From: Kolteria novifilia
GTDB lineage: Bacteria; Planctomycetota; Planctomycetia; Kolteriales; Kolteriaceae
Length of the DNA stretch: 64,000 nt
NCBI GenBank assembly: GCA_007748055.1
Contig: CP036279.1
Span: 124,001 to 188,000, forward strand
Direction: 5' to 3'
The position numbers were made by a program, and so were the translations under genes. This document shows positions 9,430 to 18,519 of the stretch, piece by piece. The notes beneath the pieces are model-generated. The model was not told the origin of the DNA and did not search any database. It was given only the letters and a program-made list of their open reading frames with translations. How positions within the stretch are numbered: the first letter of the stretch is position 1; each line of letters opens with the position of its first letter.

Positions 9430-9459
9430 ATATAGCACGCTGTTTTATATGTCAAACAC
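9430..9459 (-). promoter_or_regulatory. Candidate promoter and IclR-type operator for the FAD-SDR-IclR operon
   Basis: On the minus strand a TTGACA hexamer (complement of 9451-9456) is followed after 15 nt by TATATC (complement of 9430-9435), about 47 nt upstream of the ATG at 9383. The -35 box lies inside an imperfect dyad at 9442-9459 (TGTTT with AAACA arms). A dyad over the -35 box is a plausible site for the IclR regulator encoded in the same operon. The spacer is short for a standard promoter, so this is a candidate only. Confidence 0.4.
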
Positions 9460-9620
9460 TATCTCTTCTCCGTCGACGGCCGGAATCCGGGCCTGGGGAT
9501 AACGTCCTCCCCCCCCCCCTAACCGATGTCTAGAATGGGAGGAGCACTCGATACGAATGGCCTCCGCCGAGGACGATTCCTCAGTGACTCGATGACCCAC
9601 TTCAGGACTGGAGCACATCG

Positions 9621-10628
9621 ATGACCGTGAAAGCGTATGCCGTGCATCAAGCCAAGGGCGCCTTCGAGCCGTTTGAGTTCGAGCTTGGCGAGATCGGCGC
9701 CAACGAAGTCGACATCAGTGTCGAGTCGTGCGGGATCTGCCACAGCGACTTGAGCATGGTCGACGACGAGTGGGGAATGACGGCGTTTCCGCTCGTCCCT
9801 GGCCACGAAGTGATCGGAACCGTCTCCGCGATCGGAGAGCATGTCAGCCACGTGAAGGTGGGCGACCGCGTCGGCCTTGGGTGGCACGCCGGTTACTGCA
9901 TGGTGTGCGATCAATGCATGGGCGGGGACCACAACCTTTGCGTCGACGCTCAGCCGACGATTGCCGGAAGACACGGAGGCTTTGCGGAGACCGTTCGGGC
10001 GGCGGCTCCCAGTGTCATCAAGATTCCTGACGGACTCGATGCCCACGAAACCGGCCCGCTTCTTTGTGGCGGTATCGCCGTCTTCAACCCGATGGTTCAA
10101 GTCGGCCTGACCCCCACCGACAGCGTCGGGGTCATTGGTATCGGAGGCCTCGGCCACATGGGGCTGAAGTTCGCCAATGCCTGGGGATGCCACGTCACGG
10201 CGTTCACCTCGGAGTCGAAACGTCAGGAGGCTCTCGACATGGGGGCTCACGAAACGATCAACTCGCGCGATCCTGAGGCGATCAAGGCGGCGGCCGGACG
10301 TTTCGACCTGGTCTTGTCGACCGTCAACGTCCCCCTCGATTGGAACGCCATCCTCGCGACGTTGAAACCTCGTGGCCGATTGCAGATGCCGGGCGCCGTG
10401 ACCGACTCGCTCGGCATCAACCTCCTGCCGGACATGATGTTCAAACAGCTCTCGGTCGGCGCAATGCCCGTCGGAGCCCCGGTCGTCATCCGCCGCATGC
10501 TCGACTTCGCCGCCAGGCACGAGATCGCGCCGGTCAACGAGCACTTTCCCATGAGTAAGGTCAACGACGCCTTCGAGCACCTTCGCGGCGGAAACGCCCG
10601 CTACCGCATCGTGCTCCACCGGGACTAG
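9621..10628 (+). CDS. Zinc-dependent NAD(P) alcohol dehydrogenase
   Basis: 335 aa, medium-chain dehydrogenase. The catalytic zinc ligands are seen in CGICHSD and GHE, the structural zinc site is C-x2-C-x2-C-x7-C ([15 protein letters not shown]), and the cofactor loop is GIGGLGHMG. The overall pattern matches the cinnamyl-alcohol/YahK-like aldehyde reductase branch, which usually prefers NADP. It is transcribed away from the FAD-SDR-IclR genes; the 237-bp gap (9384-9620) holds the candidate operator and a run of C at about 9511-9520. Physiological substrate unknown. Confidence 0.93.
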   Translation: MTVKAYAVHQAKGAFEPFEFELGEIGANEVDISVESCGICHSDLSMVDDEWGMTAFPLVPGHEVIGTVSAIGEHVSHVKVGDRVGLGWHAGYCMVCDQCMGGDHNLCVDAQPTIAGRHGGFAETVRAAAPSVIKIPDGLDAHETGPLLCGGIAVFNPMVQVGLTPTDSVGVIGIGGLGHMGLKFANAWGCHVTAFTSESKRQEALDMGAHETINSRDPEAIKAAAGRFDLVLSTVNVPLDWNAILATLKPRGRLQMPGAVTDSLGINLLPDMMFKQLSVGAMPVGAPVVIRRMLDFAARHEIAPVNEHFPMSKVNDAFEHLRGGNARYRIVLHRD

Positions 10629-10746
10629 ACGAGTGCCCCAAGGCGACGAGAGCGGCGTATGAGGCTTCGGCTACATTCTGCGTCGGCATTTGGCCGGAGA
10701 GAAGGCGTTGTCGGTATGCCCTGGCGAACGCGGGTGACGTCTGCCA

Positions 10747-12816
10747 TCACGACGAGATCGCCGAGGGAGGGTGGGACGACTGCTGACGATTCATCGCCGA
10801 GTCGAGATCGGCGGGAATCCACTTCTCCCGATGGAGTGTCCGGAGGGCGAGCGGATTGCCGAGCACCTCGAGCTTCTCGTCGTTCGAGAGCGAGTCCATC
10901 GAGGCGAGCGCTCGCGACATCAACTTGGGCGAGGGAGGTACGTCGAACCCTCTCGTTTCCGACACATCCTCGAGCAGTTCGAGAAACGTGCGATTGGCCG
11001 CCGGATCGCGCAAGAGATGCTCGCACGCCGATCCGTCCCGCGCATGCGGCTGGTCATTTTCGGACGAGAGCTCGTCAAACCGCCGAAGTACCGCGGGCCG
11101 CCGACTCTCTTCCGGGACGAGTAGCAGCCCGAGTCTCCCGACGAATTGGCCGATGCCGGGCGAACTGACGAGCACCGACAACGGCATCGACAGCACGAGA
11201 CCGACCACCACCGGCAACAGCCATACGAACGCGGCCGGCGCCGCCCACCAAGCGACCAGGCCAAGGCCCAGTCCGAGCATGGTGTGTCGGAAGTGGGCCT
11301 GATAGGCCTCCCCCCATGTCGTCCCGGTGTCACCCCGATTCTGGGCGTCCCACTCGACGCGGCGTCCTCGCAAACACGCTTGGACGAACTCCGTGTGAAA
11401 CGCGAGCAGGATCGGCGCGAGCAGGACCGAGACCACGAACTCGAGTAGCGTGCTTGCGACAAGCCTCCCCGCGCCGCCGTAGAACGTCGATTCCTCGCGG
11501 TCCCCAAGGAGAATGAGCCCGAGTCCGTACAGACGGGGCATCACGAGCATCGCCATGACGGTTCCGAAGATCGCCAGCGCCAACGTGGCGGAACTGATCG
11601 CGTTTCCTCTCCCGTCGGCGATCACTGACGCCGCGCCTCCGGAGACGGTGACCGAAAGCAACCCCACGATTATGAAGAGCAACCACAGCGGGGAAGCGAG
11701 GTAGGACATGATGCCGCCGATCATGTGCCAGCGACTCATCATGGGGATGCCTTTGCCGCAGGCGATGCGTAGATGCTGCAAGTTGCCCTGACACCAGCGC
11801 TGATCGCGGGTGGCATAGTCGAGCAACGTTCGCGGACCTTGCTCGTAGCTCTCGGCGAGGTCGGGGGCGAAACGAACCTTGATACCCGCTCGTCGCATCA
11901 GCGCCGCTTCGACGAAATCGTGACTCATGATCGACCCGCCAAAGGGCCGCTCTCCAGGCAGATTCGACAGACCGCAATGGCCCGTGAACGCTTGCGTGCG
12001 AATGATCGCGTTGTGTCCCCAGTAGTTGCCATCGTCGCCAATGAAGCAGCGAAGCCCTTCCTGCAGCGCGGCCCCACAGAGTTTCGCCACGAACTGCTGT
12101 CCACGCGACAGCAACGAGTCGCCGCCCAAAGGCAGGGGGGGCGTTTGAAGAAGTCCGACGTCCGGTTCGTTCTCCATTCGTCGGACCATCTCGGCAAGGA
12201 CATGCCCCGGCATGAGACTGTCGGCGTCGAGGACGATCATGTAGGGGTAGTGGGTCCCCCATCGCTTGCAGAAGTCGGCGATGTTTCCGGCCTTGCGAGC
12301 AACGTTCTTCGGACGCCGCCGGTAGTAGACCTTCGGCGAGTCGCCGATCCGATCGAGCAGTTGGTTCCAGTGGAGAACTTCCTCGACCCAGACCTCGGCA
12401 TCGGTCGTGTCGCTGAGCACGAAGAAGTCGAAGGTCTCGCAAAGTCCCTCGGCGGCCACCGACTCGATCATCGCCTGGATGCCGGCGAAGACCGTGGCGG
12501 GATCCTCGTTGTAGACGGGAACGAGGACCGCCGTCGTCGGAAGATCAACTGGAGTGTCTCGAGTACGGCGAATGTCACTGACCGGCTTCGAGGCGAACTC
12601 ACGGCCAAGGGTCAGACGCAGGAACCCGACGGTCGACATCCAGAAGAAGAAACTGACCCACGCCGTCAGCAGCCCAAAGAGCACCAGCGACAGCAGATCG
12701 ATTAACCCGAACCCGTCACGAGCCGCCAGCTCGTTGAGTGCAATCGTGCCCACGGCCGTGGTGATCAACGTCAATGACCAGACGCCGATGCGAACTAGGG
12801 AAGTCGAACTCGTCAT
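10747..12816 (-). CDS. opgH: Glucans biosynthesis glucosyltransferase MdoH/OpgH
   Basis: 689 aa from ATG at 12816. Two N-terminal membrane helices lead into a GT2 catalytic domain with LVPVYNEDP, the metal-binding DAD (VLDADS) and the (Q/R)xxRW-type motif RDQRWCQGNL, followed by several further membrane helices. OpgH polymerises beta-1,2-glucan from UDP-glucose across the inner membrane to make osmoregulated periplasmic glucans. The operon order on the minus strand is opgG, a 153-aa unknown, opgH; the unknown gene ends 73 nt before this start. The protein is somewhat shorter than the 847-aa E. coli enzyme. Confidence 0.92.
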   Translation of the reverse strand: MTSSTSLVRIGVWSLTLITTAVGTIALNELAARDGFGLIDLLSLVLFGLLTAWVSFFFWMSTVGFLRLTLGREFASKPVSDIRRTRDTPVDLPTTAVLVPVYNEDPATVFAGIQAMIESVAAEGLCETFDFFVLSDTTDAEVWVEEVLHWNQLLDRIGDSPKVYYRRRPKNVARKAGNIADFCKRWGTHYPYMIVLDADSLMPGHVLAEMVRRMENEPDVGLLQTPPLPLGGDSLLSRGQQFVAKLCGAALQEGLRCFIGDDGNYWGHNAIIRTQAFTGHCGLSNLPGERPFGGSIMSHDFVEAALMRRAGIKVRFAPDLAESYEQGPRTLLDYATRDQRWCQGNLQHLRIACGKGIPMMSRWHMIGGIMSYLASPLWLLFIIVGLLSVTVSGGAASVIADGRGNAISSATLALAIFGTVMAMLVMPRLYGLGLILLGDREESTFYGGAGRLVASTLLEFVVSVLLAPILLAFHTEFVQACLRGRRVEWDAQNRGDTGTTWGEAYQAHFRHTMLGLGLGLVAWWAAPAAFVWLLPVVVGLVLSMPLSVLVSSPGIGQFVGRLGLLLVPEESRRPAVLRRFDELSSENDQPHARDGSACEHLLRDPAANRTFLELLEDVSETRGFDVPPSPKLMSRALASMDSLSNDEKLEVLGNPLALRTLHREKWIPADLDSAMNRQQSSHPPSAISS

Positions 12817-12889
12817 GTCAGTCTCCCGAGTCAGGTAGCCTCGACACATTGGCGTTGAGTCCGTTCAGTCCAACACAACGCCGTCCCCC

Positions 12890-13351
12890 CTAGCGAAGCA
12901 ACAGCAGCCCCGACGCCAACACACTCTGAAGGCGGACGACGAGTCCTTGCATGCTCGTCGATCGCAACGGCGCGGGGAGCTCCCCCAGACGCTGCGCCGG
13001 CATGTCGCGCAGCACCGTCGGCGGAACACTCTGGGGCGCGCCACGACGGGGCGAACGACGCGCCAACTCGTCCTGCTCCTTCAGTCGCTCGATCGCCCGC
13101 TCGAGCGACTCGCCAATCAACTGCCGAGGGTCGGCGTCGGCCCCGAGGAGATAGACCGCTTCTCCCAGGCACTCTCGAGCGAGGCTCGCAACCTGATCCG
13201 GATCATCGAGACCGTGAGCGCGGGCGTAGTCGGCGACAACGACACGCGCCAGCCGGTGGGACTTGGGTTCACCTGTTCGGGATGTTTCAACCTGCGCGGA
13301 ACGTTCCATCACGGCAGTCGTCCTGTTGAGGGTTGTCATGGTGTTAGCCAT
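12890..13351 (-). CDS. Unknown 153-aa protein between opgG and opgH
   Basis: The start at 13351 follows GGAG with 6-nt spacing and overlaps the opgG stop by 16 nt; a second ATG at 13339 overlaps it as ATGA. No family was recognised. The protein is soluble and helix-rich: a region about residues 30-100 with Arg/Glu-rich helices (SLARECLGEAVYLL, ESLERAIERLKEQDE), a Pro/Arg linker, and a hydrophobic C-terminus VLASGLLLLR. The position inside the opgGH operon and overlap with opgG argue for a real gene, perhaps an accessory of glucan synthesis; function is not inferable from sequence. Confidence 0.72.
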   Translation of the reverse strand: MANTMTTLNRTTAVMERSAQVETSRTGEPKSHRLARVVVADYARAHGLDDPDQVASLARECLGEAVYLLGADADPRQLIGESLERAIERLKEQDELARRSPRRGAPQSVPPTVLRDMPAQRLGELPAPLRSTSMQGLVVRLQSVLASGLLLLR

Positions 13352-14892
13352 CGGTAACTCCAGACTTCAGAAGTGCGTTCACCAGAATTGCTTCGCTTGT
13401 CGCCTGGCGATATCCAGGCTTCGATGACTTGCTGATTCTCATCCTTCGGCTCGTAGCCAAACCTAAGCCGCGCCCGGTTGCCACCGAGGCGGTGCAGCCG
13501 TGGATCGGACGCCTGCCCGTGTTCGGCCTTTACGTGAGGCTCGTACCCTTCCCAGTCCGAGATCGGCTCCGGGAACTCGTAGACCACGTCGACTTGATAG
13601 CTTTCCTCCAACCGGTCGACGTGGGTCTCGACGACCCGCGCGACCTGATGCTCGGTCGGCTCGAACAGCCCGAAGTCGATCCGGTAGCGTAGAACCCAAT
13701 GATCGCCCTTGGCGGCAGGATCGGATCGGACCCAGTAGGCGCCGATGTTGTCGTTGCCTTCGTGATCGCTCGGAAGCTCGAGTAGCTCGACGCGGCCTGG
13801 GCCCCACGATTCGAGCGGCGTGATCCAGACGTTCGGACGAAGGTGGTAGTGAGCCTCCCGATCGCGGTAGGCCGCCGAGGTACGTTCCCGCTGCATCAGC
13901 CCAAACCCCTCGAGGTGTTCTCGCGAAAGACGACTCACTCGCGGCGTCTCCGGTCGCATCAGCGGCCGCCAGTCCCAACGTCCGTCGGACTTTATGAGCA
14001 AGCCATCGGAGTCATGAACTTCAGGACGATGATCGCCGTCGCGGGCGTGGTCCGCGTTCCACATCCACATGCTCGTGATCGGAGCGACTCCGACCTTCTG
14101 CACGCCGTGGCGGAACCAGAGGTGAGCTTCCACATCGATCGACGTCGTGAGCCCCGGCTTGATGACAAAAGCGTACGCGCCGGCGACGGCCGGACTCTCT
14201 AGGAGAGCCCAAATGCGAATGGGCGACGTCTCATCACTCTTGACAGGCTTCTCGATCCAGAATTTGCGGAACTTCGGAAACTCCTCGGGAGTCGGCAAAC
14301 CGATGTCGATCGCCAAGCCGCGCGTCGACGCCCCATACCACTGATGCGATCCAATCGCCCGGAAGTAGCTCGCCCCCAGAAACGAGACGAACTCCTGCAT
14401 GTACTTGCGTTCCGGAAGTTGGCCCAGCACCCGAAACCCGGCGAACCCCCCTCCCTCGATCGAGCGCCCCAGCGACTCCATCTCGCCGCGATACTGGAAC
14501 CAGCGTTCGGCATCGAAGGGCAACTCCCTCACCCGCCCCTCTTCCACCAGAGCGATCTCGATCGGGTAGTGAAACAGAAACCCCGCGTGCTGGAACTCCG
14601 CCCAATAGGGCAACTCCTGCTCGCGCCAGAGAGCCGCGTCATGGCGTGGGGCGATCATGCGGTATTGGTCGTAGGTCAGCCGATCGAGTTGCTCGGCGAC
14701 ACGCTTCGGCGGAACGTGCGGCCGAGCCGCCATCTCCTGGGCGTGTCGCTGAAGACTCGCAAAGGAGAACGCGGTCGTCGGCGTGTTGTCCTCATTCGCG
14801 TCGGGCGTCGCCGCCCCCACCGCGGCGAGTGTGAGCGGGAGGGCCAGGTAACTGACCCAACGCGATAAGATAGGCAAACTCGCCCCGATCAT
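13336..14892 (-). CDS. opgG: Glucan biosynthesis protein OpgG/OpgD family (periplasmic)
   Basis: 518 aa from ATG at 14892; a longer in-frame extension to 15009 lacks family similarity. The signal peptide (LPILSRWVSYLALPLTLAAVGA) is followed by FSFASLQRHAQEMAARPH and the beta-rich MdoG domain: FLGASYFRAIGSHQWYGASTRGLAID, then a C-terminal Ig-like part with WSYRWLTP. It acts in the periplasm on osmoregulated glucan backbones made by OpgH. OpgG and OpgD paralogues are hard to separate by eye, so the symbol rests on the partnership with opgH. Confidence 0.9.
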   Translation of the reverse strand: MIGASLPILSRWVSYLALPLTLAAVGAATPDANEDNTPTTAFSFASLQRHAQEMAARPHVPPKRVAEQLDRLTYDQYRMIAPRHDAALWREQELPYWAEFQHAGFLFHYPIEIALVEEGRVRELPFDAERWFQYRGEMESLGRSIEGGGFAGFRVLGQLPERKYMQEFVSFLGASYFRAIGSHQWYGASTRGLAIDIGLPTPEEFPKFRKFWIEKPVKSDETSPIRIWALLESPAVAGAYAFVIKPGLTTSIDVEAHLWFRHGVQKVGVAPITSMWMWNADHARDGDHRPEVHDSDGLLIKSDGRWDWRPLMRPETPRVSRLSREHLEGFGLMQRERTSAAYRDREAHYHLRPNVWITPLESWGPGRVELLELPSDHEGNDNIGAYWVRSDPAAKGDHWVLRYRIDFGLFEPTEHQVARVVETHVDRLEESYQVDVVYEFPEPISDWEGYEPHVKAEHGQASDPRLHRLGGNRARLRFGYEPKDENQQVIEAWISPGDKRSNSGERTSEVWSYRWLTP

Positions 14893-15307
14893 TGGATGCT
14901 CCACGCGGAAATGCTGATCCCTGGTTCGACAATCCGCGTCGAAGTCGAATAACTCGACCGCGCTGTCGAACGCGCCCCTCGGACATTGCAAATGGCACGC
15001 CAACACCATACTGGCGTCGGACCAATTGCCGTCGAAAAGGGCTCGGGATGGAAAATCGTGAAGGTTCAGAGAGGCCGTTCACGGGAGCATCGTCCCACGA
15101 TGGGAAATCTCGCCGACGAGGAGAAAGTTCTTCGCATGAAGCTCACATGAAGTAGGCGTCGGCTGACAAGCCTGCTTCACCTACCCTGGGCCCGCATGGC
15201 TTGGGACGAGCCAAGATGAATGGAAAGAAACCATCTGTGGCGGTGCACGCCCCAACGTTGATCGACGGTGACGAACACAAGCAGTAGGGTCGTGAGAGGA
15301 ACAGCGG
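14893..15307. other. Intergenic region upstream of opgG
   Basis: 415 bp without a convincing gene, between the opgG start and the MarR-GNAT stop. It must contain the opgG promoter. Around 15155-15185 there is an imperfect inverted repeat (GTAGGC with CACCTAC) resembling the one after the Rieske gene at 55726. Nothing else was recognised. Confidence 0.4.
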
Positions 15308-16285
15308 CTAGTCGAGCCGTTTCACCATGACCCTATCGACCCGAGCATGGCCTTCGTCACCACGGAGAGGAACCGTTTGAAAACCGAATCGCTCGTAGAG
15401 CCGAATCGCCGATCTCAGCCGGCTATTGGTCTCGAGAACGAGCCGTTTTGCGTTGCGTTCGGTCGCCCACGCGATCGCGTGGCTCATGAGTTGGGACCCG
15501 ATCCCCTTGCCGTGTTCTCTCGGGTCGACGCCCATCTTGGCGAGTTCGAACTCGTCCGCCGAGCGTGGCTTGAGGGCGCAGGTGCCGACGATCCTCCCGC
15601 CCTGTCGAGCGAAGAAGATCTCTCCCCCCGGCTCAAGGTAAACGCCGTGCGGATCCGCGAAGGCTTGCTCGTCGGGTGGCTCGATCGCGAAGTAGGTCTG
15701 CACCCACCACTCGTTGAGACGGCGGAAGTGATGCTTCCACCGTGGGTCGTAAGGCTCGATCGCGATCGAGTCGTTCCCGGCCAACGGTGCGGAGGAGACG
15801 GTCCGCTCCTGCAACGACGACTTGGTCAACGACTCCTCAGCCTGATGAACCAACGTGAGCAAACGCTCGGCATCGTCGCCCAGAAGATCGGCAATCGCGA
15901 GGCTCATTTCCGCCCAGACGGGCCGCATCCGTTCGAGCATTTCCCCGCCCTGCGCGGTGAGCGTCATCCGCTTGCGACGGCGGTCGGAGGGATCGACATG
16001 CAGCGAGACAAGACCAGCCTGCTCGAGTTCGCGTGCCGTGCGACTCACTAGCGGATGACTAACTCCAAGTCGCTCGGAGGCTTCCATCACCGACGCTTCT
16101 CCGCGGTCGGCGATCAAGCGAAAGAGCGGAAACCAGCGTGGCTCGAATGCGATCGCATGCCGACGATAGATCGCGGTGACGTCGGGAACGATCCGGTCGT
16201 AGAGACGACGCAATCGACTGCCCATGCACAGTAACCCCCAGGAGGCCATGGCATCCGGGACGGGCTCGGCTTGGCTGCTCTTCAT
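15308..16285 (-). CDS. MarR-family regulator fused to GNAT N-acetyltransferase
   Basis: 325 aa, a two-domain protein. Residues about 20-150 are a MarR winged helix (EASERLGVSHPLVSRTARELEQAGLVSLHVDPSDRR, wing included). Residues about 170-325 are a GNAT acetyltransferase (IVGTCALKPR, acetyl-CoA loop EHGKGIGSQLM, then AIRLYERFGF). Bifunctional HTH/GNAT proteins are a known architecture; the acetylated substrate is unknown. A near-perfect 30-bp palindrome 38 nt upstream of the start suggests autoregulation. GGAGG precedes the ATG by 12 nt, a long spacing. Confidence 0.92.
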   Translation of the reverse strand: MKSSQAEPVPDAMASWGLLCMGSRLRRLYDRIVPDVTAIYRRHAIAFEPRWFPLFRLIADRGEASVMEASERLGVSHPLVSRTARELEQAGLVSLHVDPSDRRRKRMTLTAQGGEMLERMRPVWAEMSLAIADLLGDDAERLLTLVHQAEESLTKSSLQERTVSSAPLAGNDSIAIEPYDPRWKHHFRRLNEWWVQTYFAIEPPDEQAFADPHGVYLEPGGEIFFARQGGRIVGTCALKPRSADEFELAKMGVDPREHGKGIGSQLMSHAIAWATERNAKRLVLETNSRLRSAIRLYERFGFQTVPLRGDEGHARVDRVMVKRLD

Positions 16286-16322
16286 TCGTCTCTTCCCTCC
16301 TGCGTCTGTGGGGAATGGAAGC

Positions 16323-16352
16323 TCGCAATGCGTAACTTGTTACCCATTGCGA
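16323..16352 (-). promoter_or_regulatory. 30-bp palindromic operator, probable MarR binding site
   Basis: The sequence reads TCGCAATGcGTAAC-TT-GTTACcCATTGCGA. The two 14-nt arms are complementary except for one opposed pair. It lies 38 nt upstream of the MarR-GNAT start, where a MarR-type repressor would block its own promoter. The inner GTAAC/GTTAC dyad has the size typical of winged-helix dimers. Binding by this regulator is an inference from position. Confidence 0.7.
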
Positions 16353-16500
16353 CGAAGGACGGACCTTCAAGGTTCGCGAGTTGTCCGCGAAGAATGAAAA
16401 TCCGCTGGCACGACGCGGGAATAAGATTGCGATGGGCAACCGCGTCAGCGAGCAACCTGTCTCCACCCGACGCGAGTGCGAGCGCCTTCGCCGCATGCGC

Positions 16501-16556
16501 AAGCGAGCGTGGGCAGGGCACCCAGGAGTCGCTTGGTAACGAACCAACCAGTCCAG
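16501..16556 (-). repeat. Truncated copy (H) of the CTAG composite repeat family
   Basis: On the minus strand this segment resembles the left end of the family (TGGTTGGTTCGTTACC, then GACTCCTGGGTGCC and CCCACGCTCGC), but stops after the first hairpin arm. It lies directly after the stop of the K+ channel gene and in the same orientation as that gene. Confidence 0.55.
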
Positions 16557-16564
16557 AGAGAGGG

Positions 16565-17635
16565 CTACGAGCGAACCTTCTGCTTGACGCCGCGGTAGGT
16601 CACCTCTTGCCCGACGACGTAGCGCTGGGCGAACTTGGGTAGATCGGAGCGATGCCCGACGACGACTAATGCGTCCCCTTCGCTGAGAATCATGTCCTTG
16701 GGAGGATCGGAAACCATCTCTCCATCGGCTTTCTTCACTGCGACGATCACGAAGGCCCCTTCCCCCTGCACTTCGGCTTTCGACAACGGCTTGCCGATGA
16801 GTGGCGCTCCCTCCATCAACTTCATCTCGTCCAGTCGCAATCCGATCTGCTCGAGGTTCGAGTTGAGTTGCGAGTGGCGCGAGTCCCGTCCCAGCAGGTC
16901 GGTGGCGGAGGGTTGCGTGATGAGATGGGCGATGCGAAGAGCACCGATGCTCGCCGGCATGACGACGCGATTGGCCCCCGCCTGGACGAGCTTTGACTCG
17001 GTCGAGCCATACTCGCCTCGAGCGATGATCTCGATCTCCGGGTTCAAGTTCCGCGCGGTCAACGTGATGAAGACGTTCTTCGCGTCGTCGGGGAGGACCG
17101 TCGCAAGCATGCGAGCGCGGTTGATCCCGGCGGCGATCAAGGTTCGGTCCTCGGTGGCATTGCCGGACATCGCGAGATAGCCGTTCTTCTGGGCCAGTTC
17201 GATGCGCTCGGGGCTGGCGTCGACGACGACGAACCTCTCGTCGGATTCCGCGAGAATCTGCGTCAGTGGCTGGCCGATGCGTCCGTAGCCACACACGATC
17301 ACGTGATTTTCGAGGTCCTCGATCTCCCGACTGCGACGCCGATCGCCCAGAGCCTTTTGGATCTCTCCCTCGGTCACCATCTGGATGAATCCCCCCACGA
17401 TGTAAACGGCCGATGTCGTCCCCGCAACGATGACGAGCATGGTGAAGACTTTGAGCGCGGGGGTGTCGAGCGGTTTGACCTCGCCGTAGCCGACGCCGAA
17501 GATCGTGATCACCACCATGTAGATCGCATCGAGGATGCTCCATCCCGGTGCGGATGCGTAGCCGAAGACCGCGACAATGCAAGTCACGACAAAGATGAGA
17601 ATGCCGGTCGAGATGCGGCGAAAGGACGACGTCAT
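16565..17635 (-). CDS. Potassium channel with RCK/TrkA-N domain
   Basis: 356 aa from ATG at 17635; an ATG at 17674 would add 13 residues and cannot be excluded. The N-terminus has a helix (residues 8-26), a pore loop with selectivity filter GVGYG (47-51) and a second helix (about 61-82). An RCK domain follows, with Rossmann start HVIVCGYGRIGQPL at 111, and a TrkA-C domain ends the protein (ALVVVGHRSDLPKFAQ). It is a two-helix K+ channel of the MthK type, gated by nucleotide or ion binding. It lies near a K+/H+ antiporter on the same strand, though 0.9 kb of repeats separates them. Confidence 0.9.
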   Translation of the reverse strand: MTSSFRRISTGILIFVVTCIVAVFGYASAPGWSILDAIYMVVITIFGVGYGEVKPLDTPALKVFTMLVIVAGTTSAVYIVGGFIQMVTEGEIQKALGDRRRSREIEDLENHVIVCGYGRIGQPLTQILAESDERFVVVDASPERIELAQKNGYLAMSGNATEDRTLIAAGINRARMLATVLPDDAKNVFITLTARNLNPEIEIIARGEYGSTESKLVQAGANRVVMPASIGALRIAHLITQPSATDLLGRDSRHSQLNSNLEQIGLRLDEMKLMEGAPLIGKPLSKAEVQGEGAFVIVAVKKADGEMVSDPPKDMILSEGDALVVVGHRSDLPKFAQRYVVGQEVTYRGVKQKVRS

Positions 17636-18150
17636 CGGCGCGGGCGATCTCTCGCTTGATGCCCCCTGTCGCATCGCGCTCACGATGCCGGGAATCCGTC
17701 GTCTCCCCCGCGCCACCCGGTCGGTCCCGAATGAGATGGGCGATCTCATTCACCGAACGGCGGACTGGAGTTTGGTCGCCTGCGAGGCTTCGGACAAGAG
17801 CGTCCAGCCTGTCCTCGCTGACTGACGAGTCGCCAGCGGCACCCAAACTCTTGAAATCGGACACAGCACGAGGGGTATCGAGACGTTCCCTAGTTGTAAC
17901 CGGTGCAGTTTCCGTGCCGACGACGCCCCACAACGCCGCCACACGGAAGACCTTACGGCAATGAGCCTTACGCCGATCACTCGGGAAAAAAAAGAGCGAG
18001 TGCCACCCTCCTCTGCCTACGGGCAGTGCACGGGAAGCGCGCATCAGCAACATGTCCCGCTTGGGTCGAGCCCGTACTCAATGGGTCGGGATCCGCCGCG
18101 AGCAGGCAGTTGGAATCAGCGGGCATCGAGTCGTTCATCGGCCTGCTTGC
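17636..18150. other. Intergenic region upstream of the K+ channel
   Basis: About 500 bp with no supportable gene. Open frames here are arginine-rich translations of GC-rich DNA with no recognisable protein. It should hold the channel promoter. Around 18000-18110 the sequence is less ordered than the neighbouring repeats, and nothing specific was recognised. Confidence 0.35.
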
Positions 18151-18355
18151 GTCGTGAATGGCAAGATCGCTGCATGAGATGTCGGCCCTCAAGTCGTGCG
18201 GGAGATTGCCCAACAACAGGCGTTTCCCGCATGCCCACGACGAGCGTGAGTCTTTCCCGCATGTATCCCGCATGTTTCCCGCATGCGCACGACGAGCGTG
18301 AGCAGGGCACCCGGCACCCGAGGAGTCTTTCGGGCGATGAACCCACAATCAGGGG
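18151..18355 (-). repeat. Composite repeat element, copy D
   Basis: Read on the minus strand it matches copies A and C in order: left end CTGATTGtggGTTCATcGC, GACTCcTcGGGTGCC, two hairpin units (CACGCTCGTCGTGGGCATGC type), then a conserved distal part with TTGGGCAATCTCCCGCACGA and GATCTTGCCATT. Between the two units a 10-12-nt CATGCGGGAAA-like segment is present three times. The right terminus is degraded. It lies downstream of the antiporter gene and in its orientation. Confidence 0.7.
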
Positions 18356-18356
18356 C

Positions 18357-18519
18357 CAAGCAGTCCGTTGATTGGAGCGGGCCAAGGCGAGAACGAGCCA
18401 TGTTGGCCAAGATCAACGAGAAGGAACGGCGGCGAGTCTGTCGATTCGTCGAGTTTTTGACGCGGACATTGGTCAAGAAGGGCCGTTCGTAGCCGACCGC
18501 GAATAGATCGACGGGCTGC
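18357..18519. repeat. Element with AGCAGTCCGTTGATT / GATCGACGGGCTGCT inverted ends
   Basis: The left end AGCAGTCCGTTGATTGG and the right end GATCGACGGGCTGCT are imperfect inverted repeats of each other. The same ends, about 20 nt apart, form the hairpin at 25954-26007. The roughly 130-bp interior has a small open frame (ERRRVCRFVEFLTRTLVKK) that is not supported as a gene. The right end abuts the antiporter stop codon. Confidence 0.5.

Noticed and set aside
12950-13172. Alternative frames over the opgG-opgH spacer
   Set aside because: Only the 153-aa frame has a ribosome site and overlaps opgG by the usual few bases.
14920-14945. Possible tRNA T-loop (GGTTCGACAATCC)
   Set aside because: No acceptor stem or anticodon arm can be built around it.
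18283-18492. 69-aa plus-strand ORF in the repeat region
   Set aside because: It is made of two different repeat families and has no ribosome site; treated as element interior.
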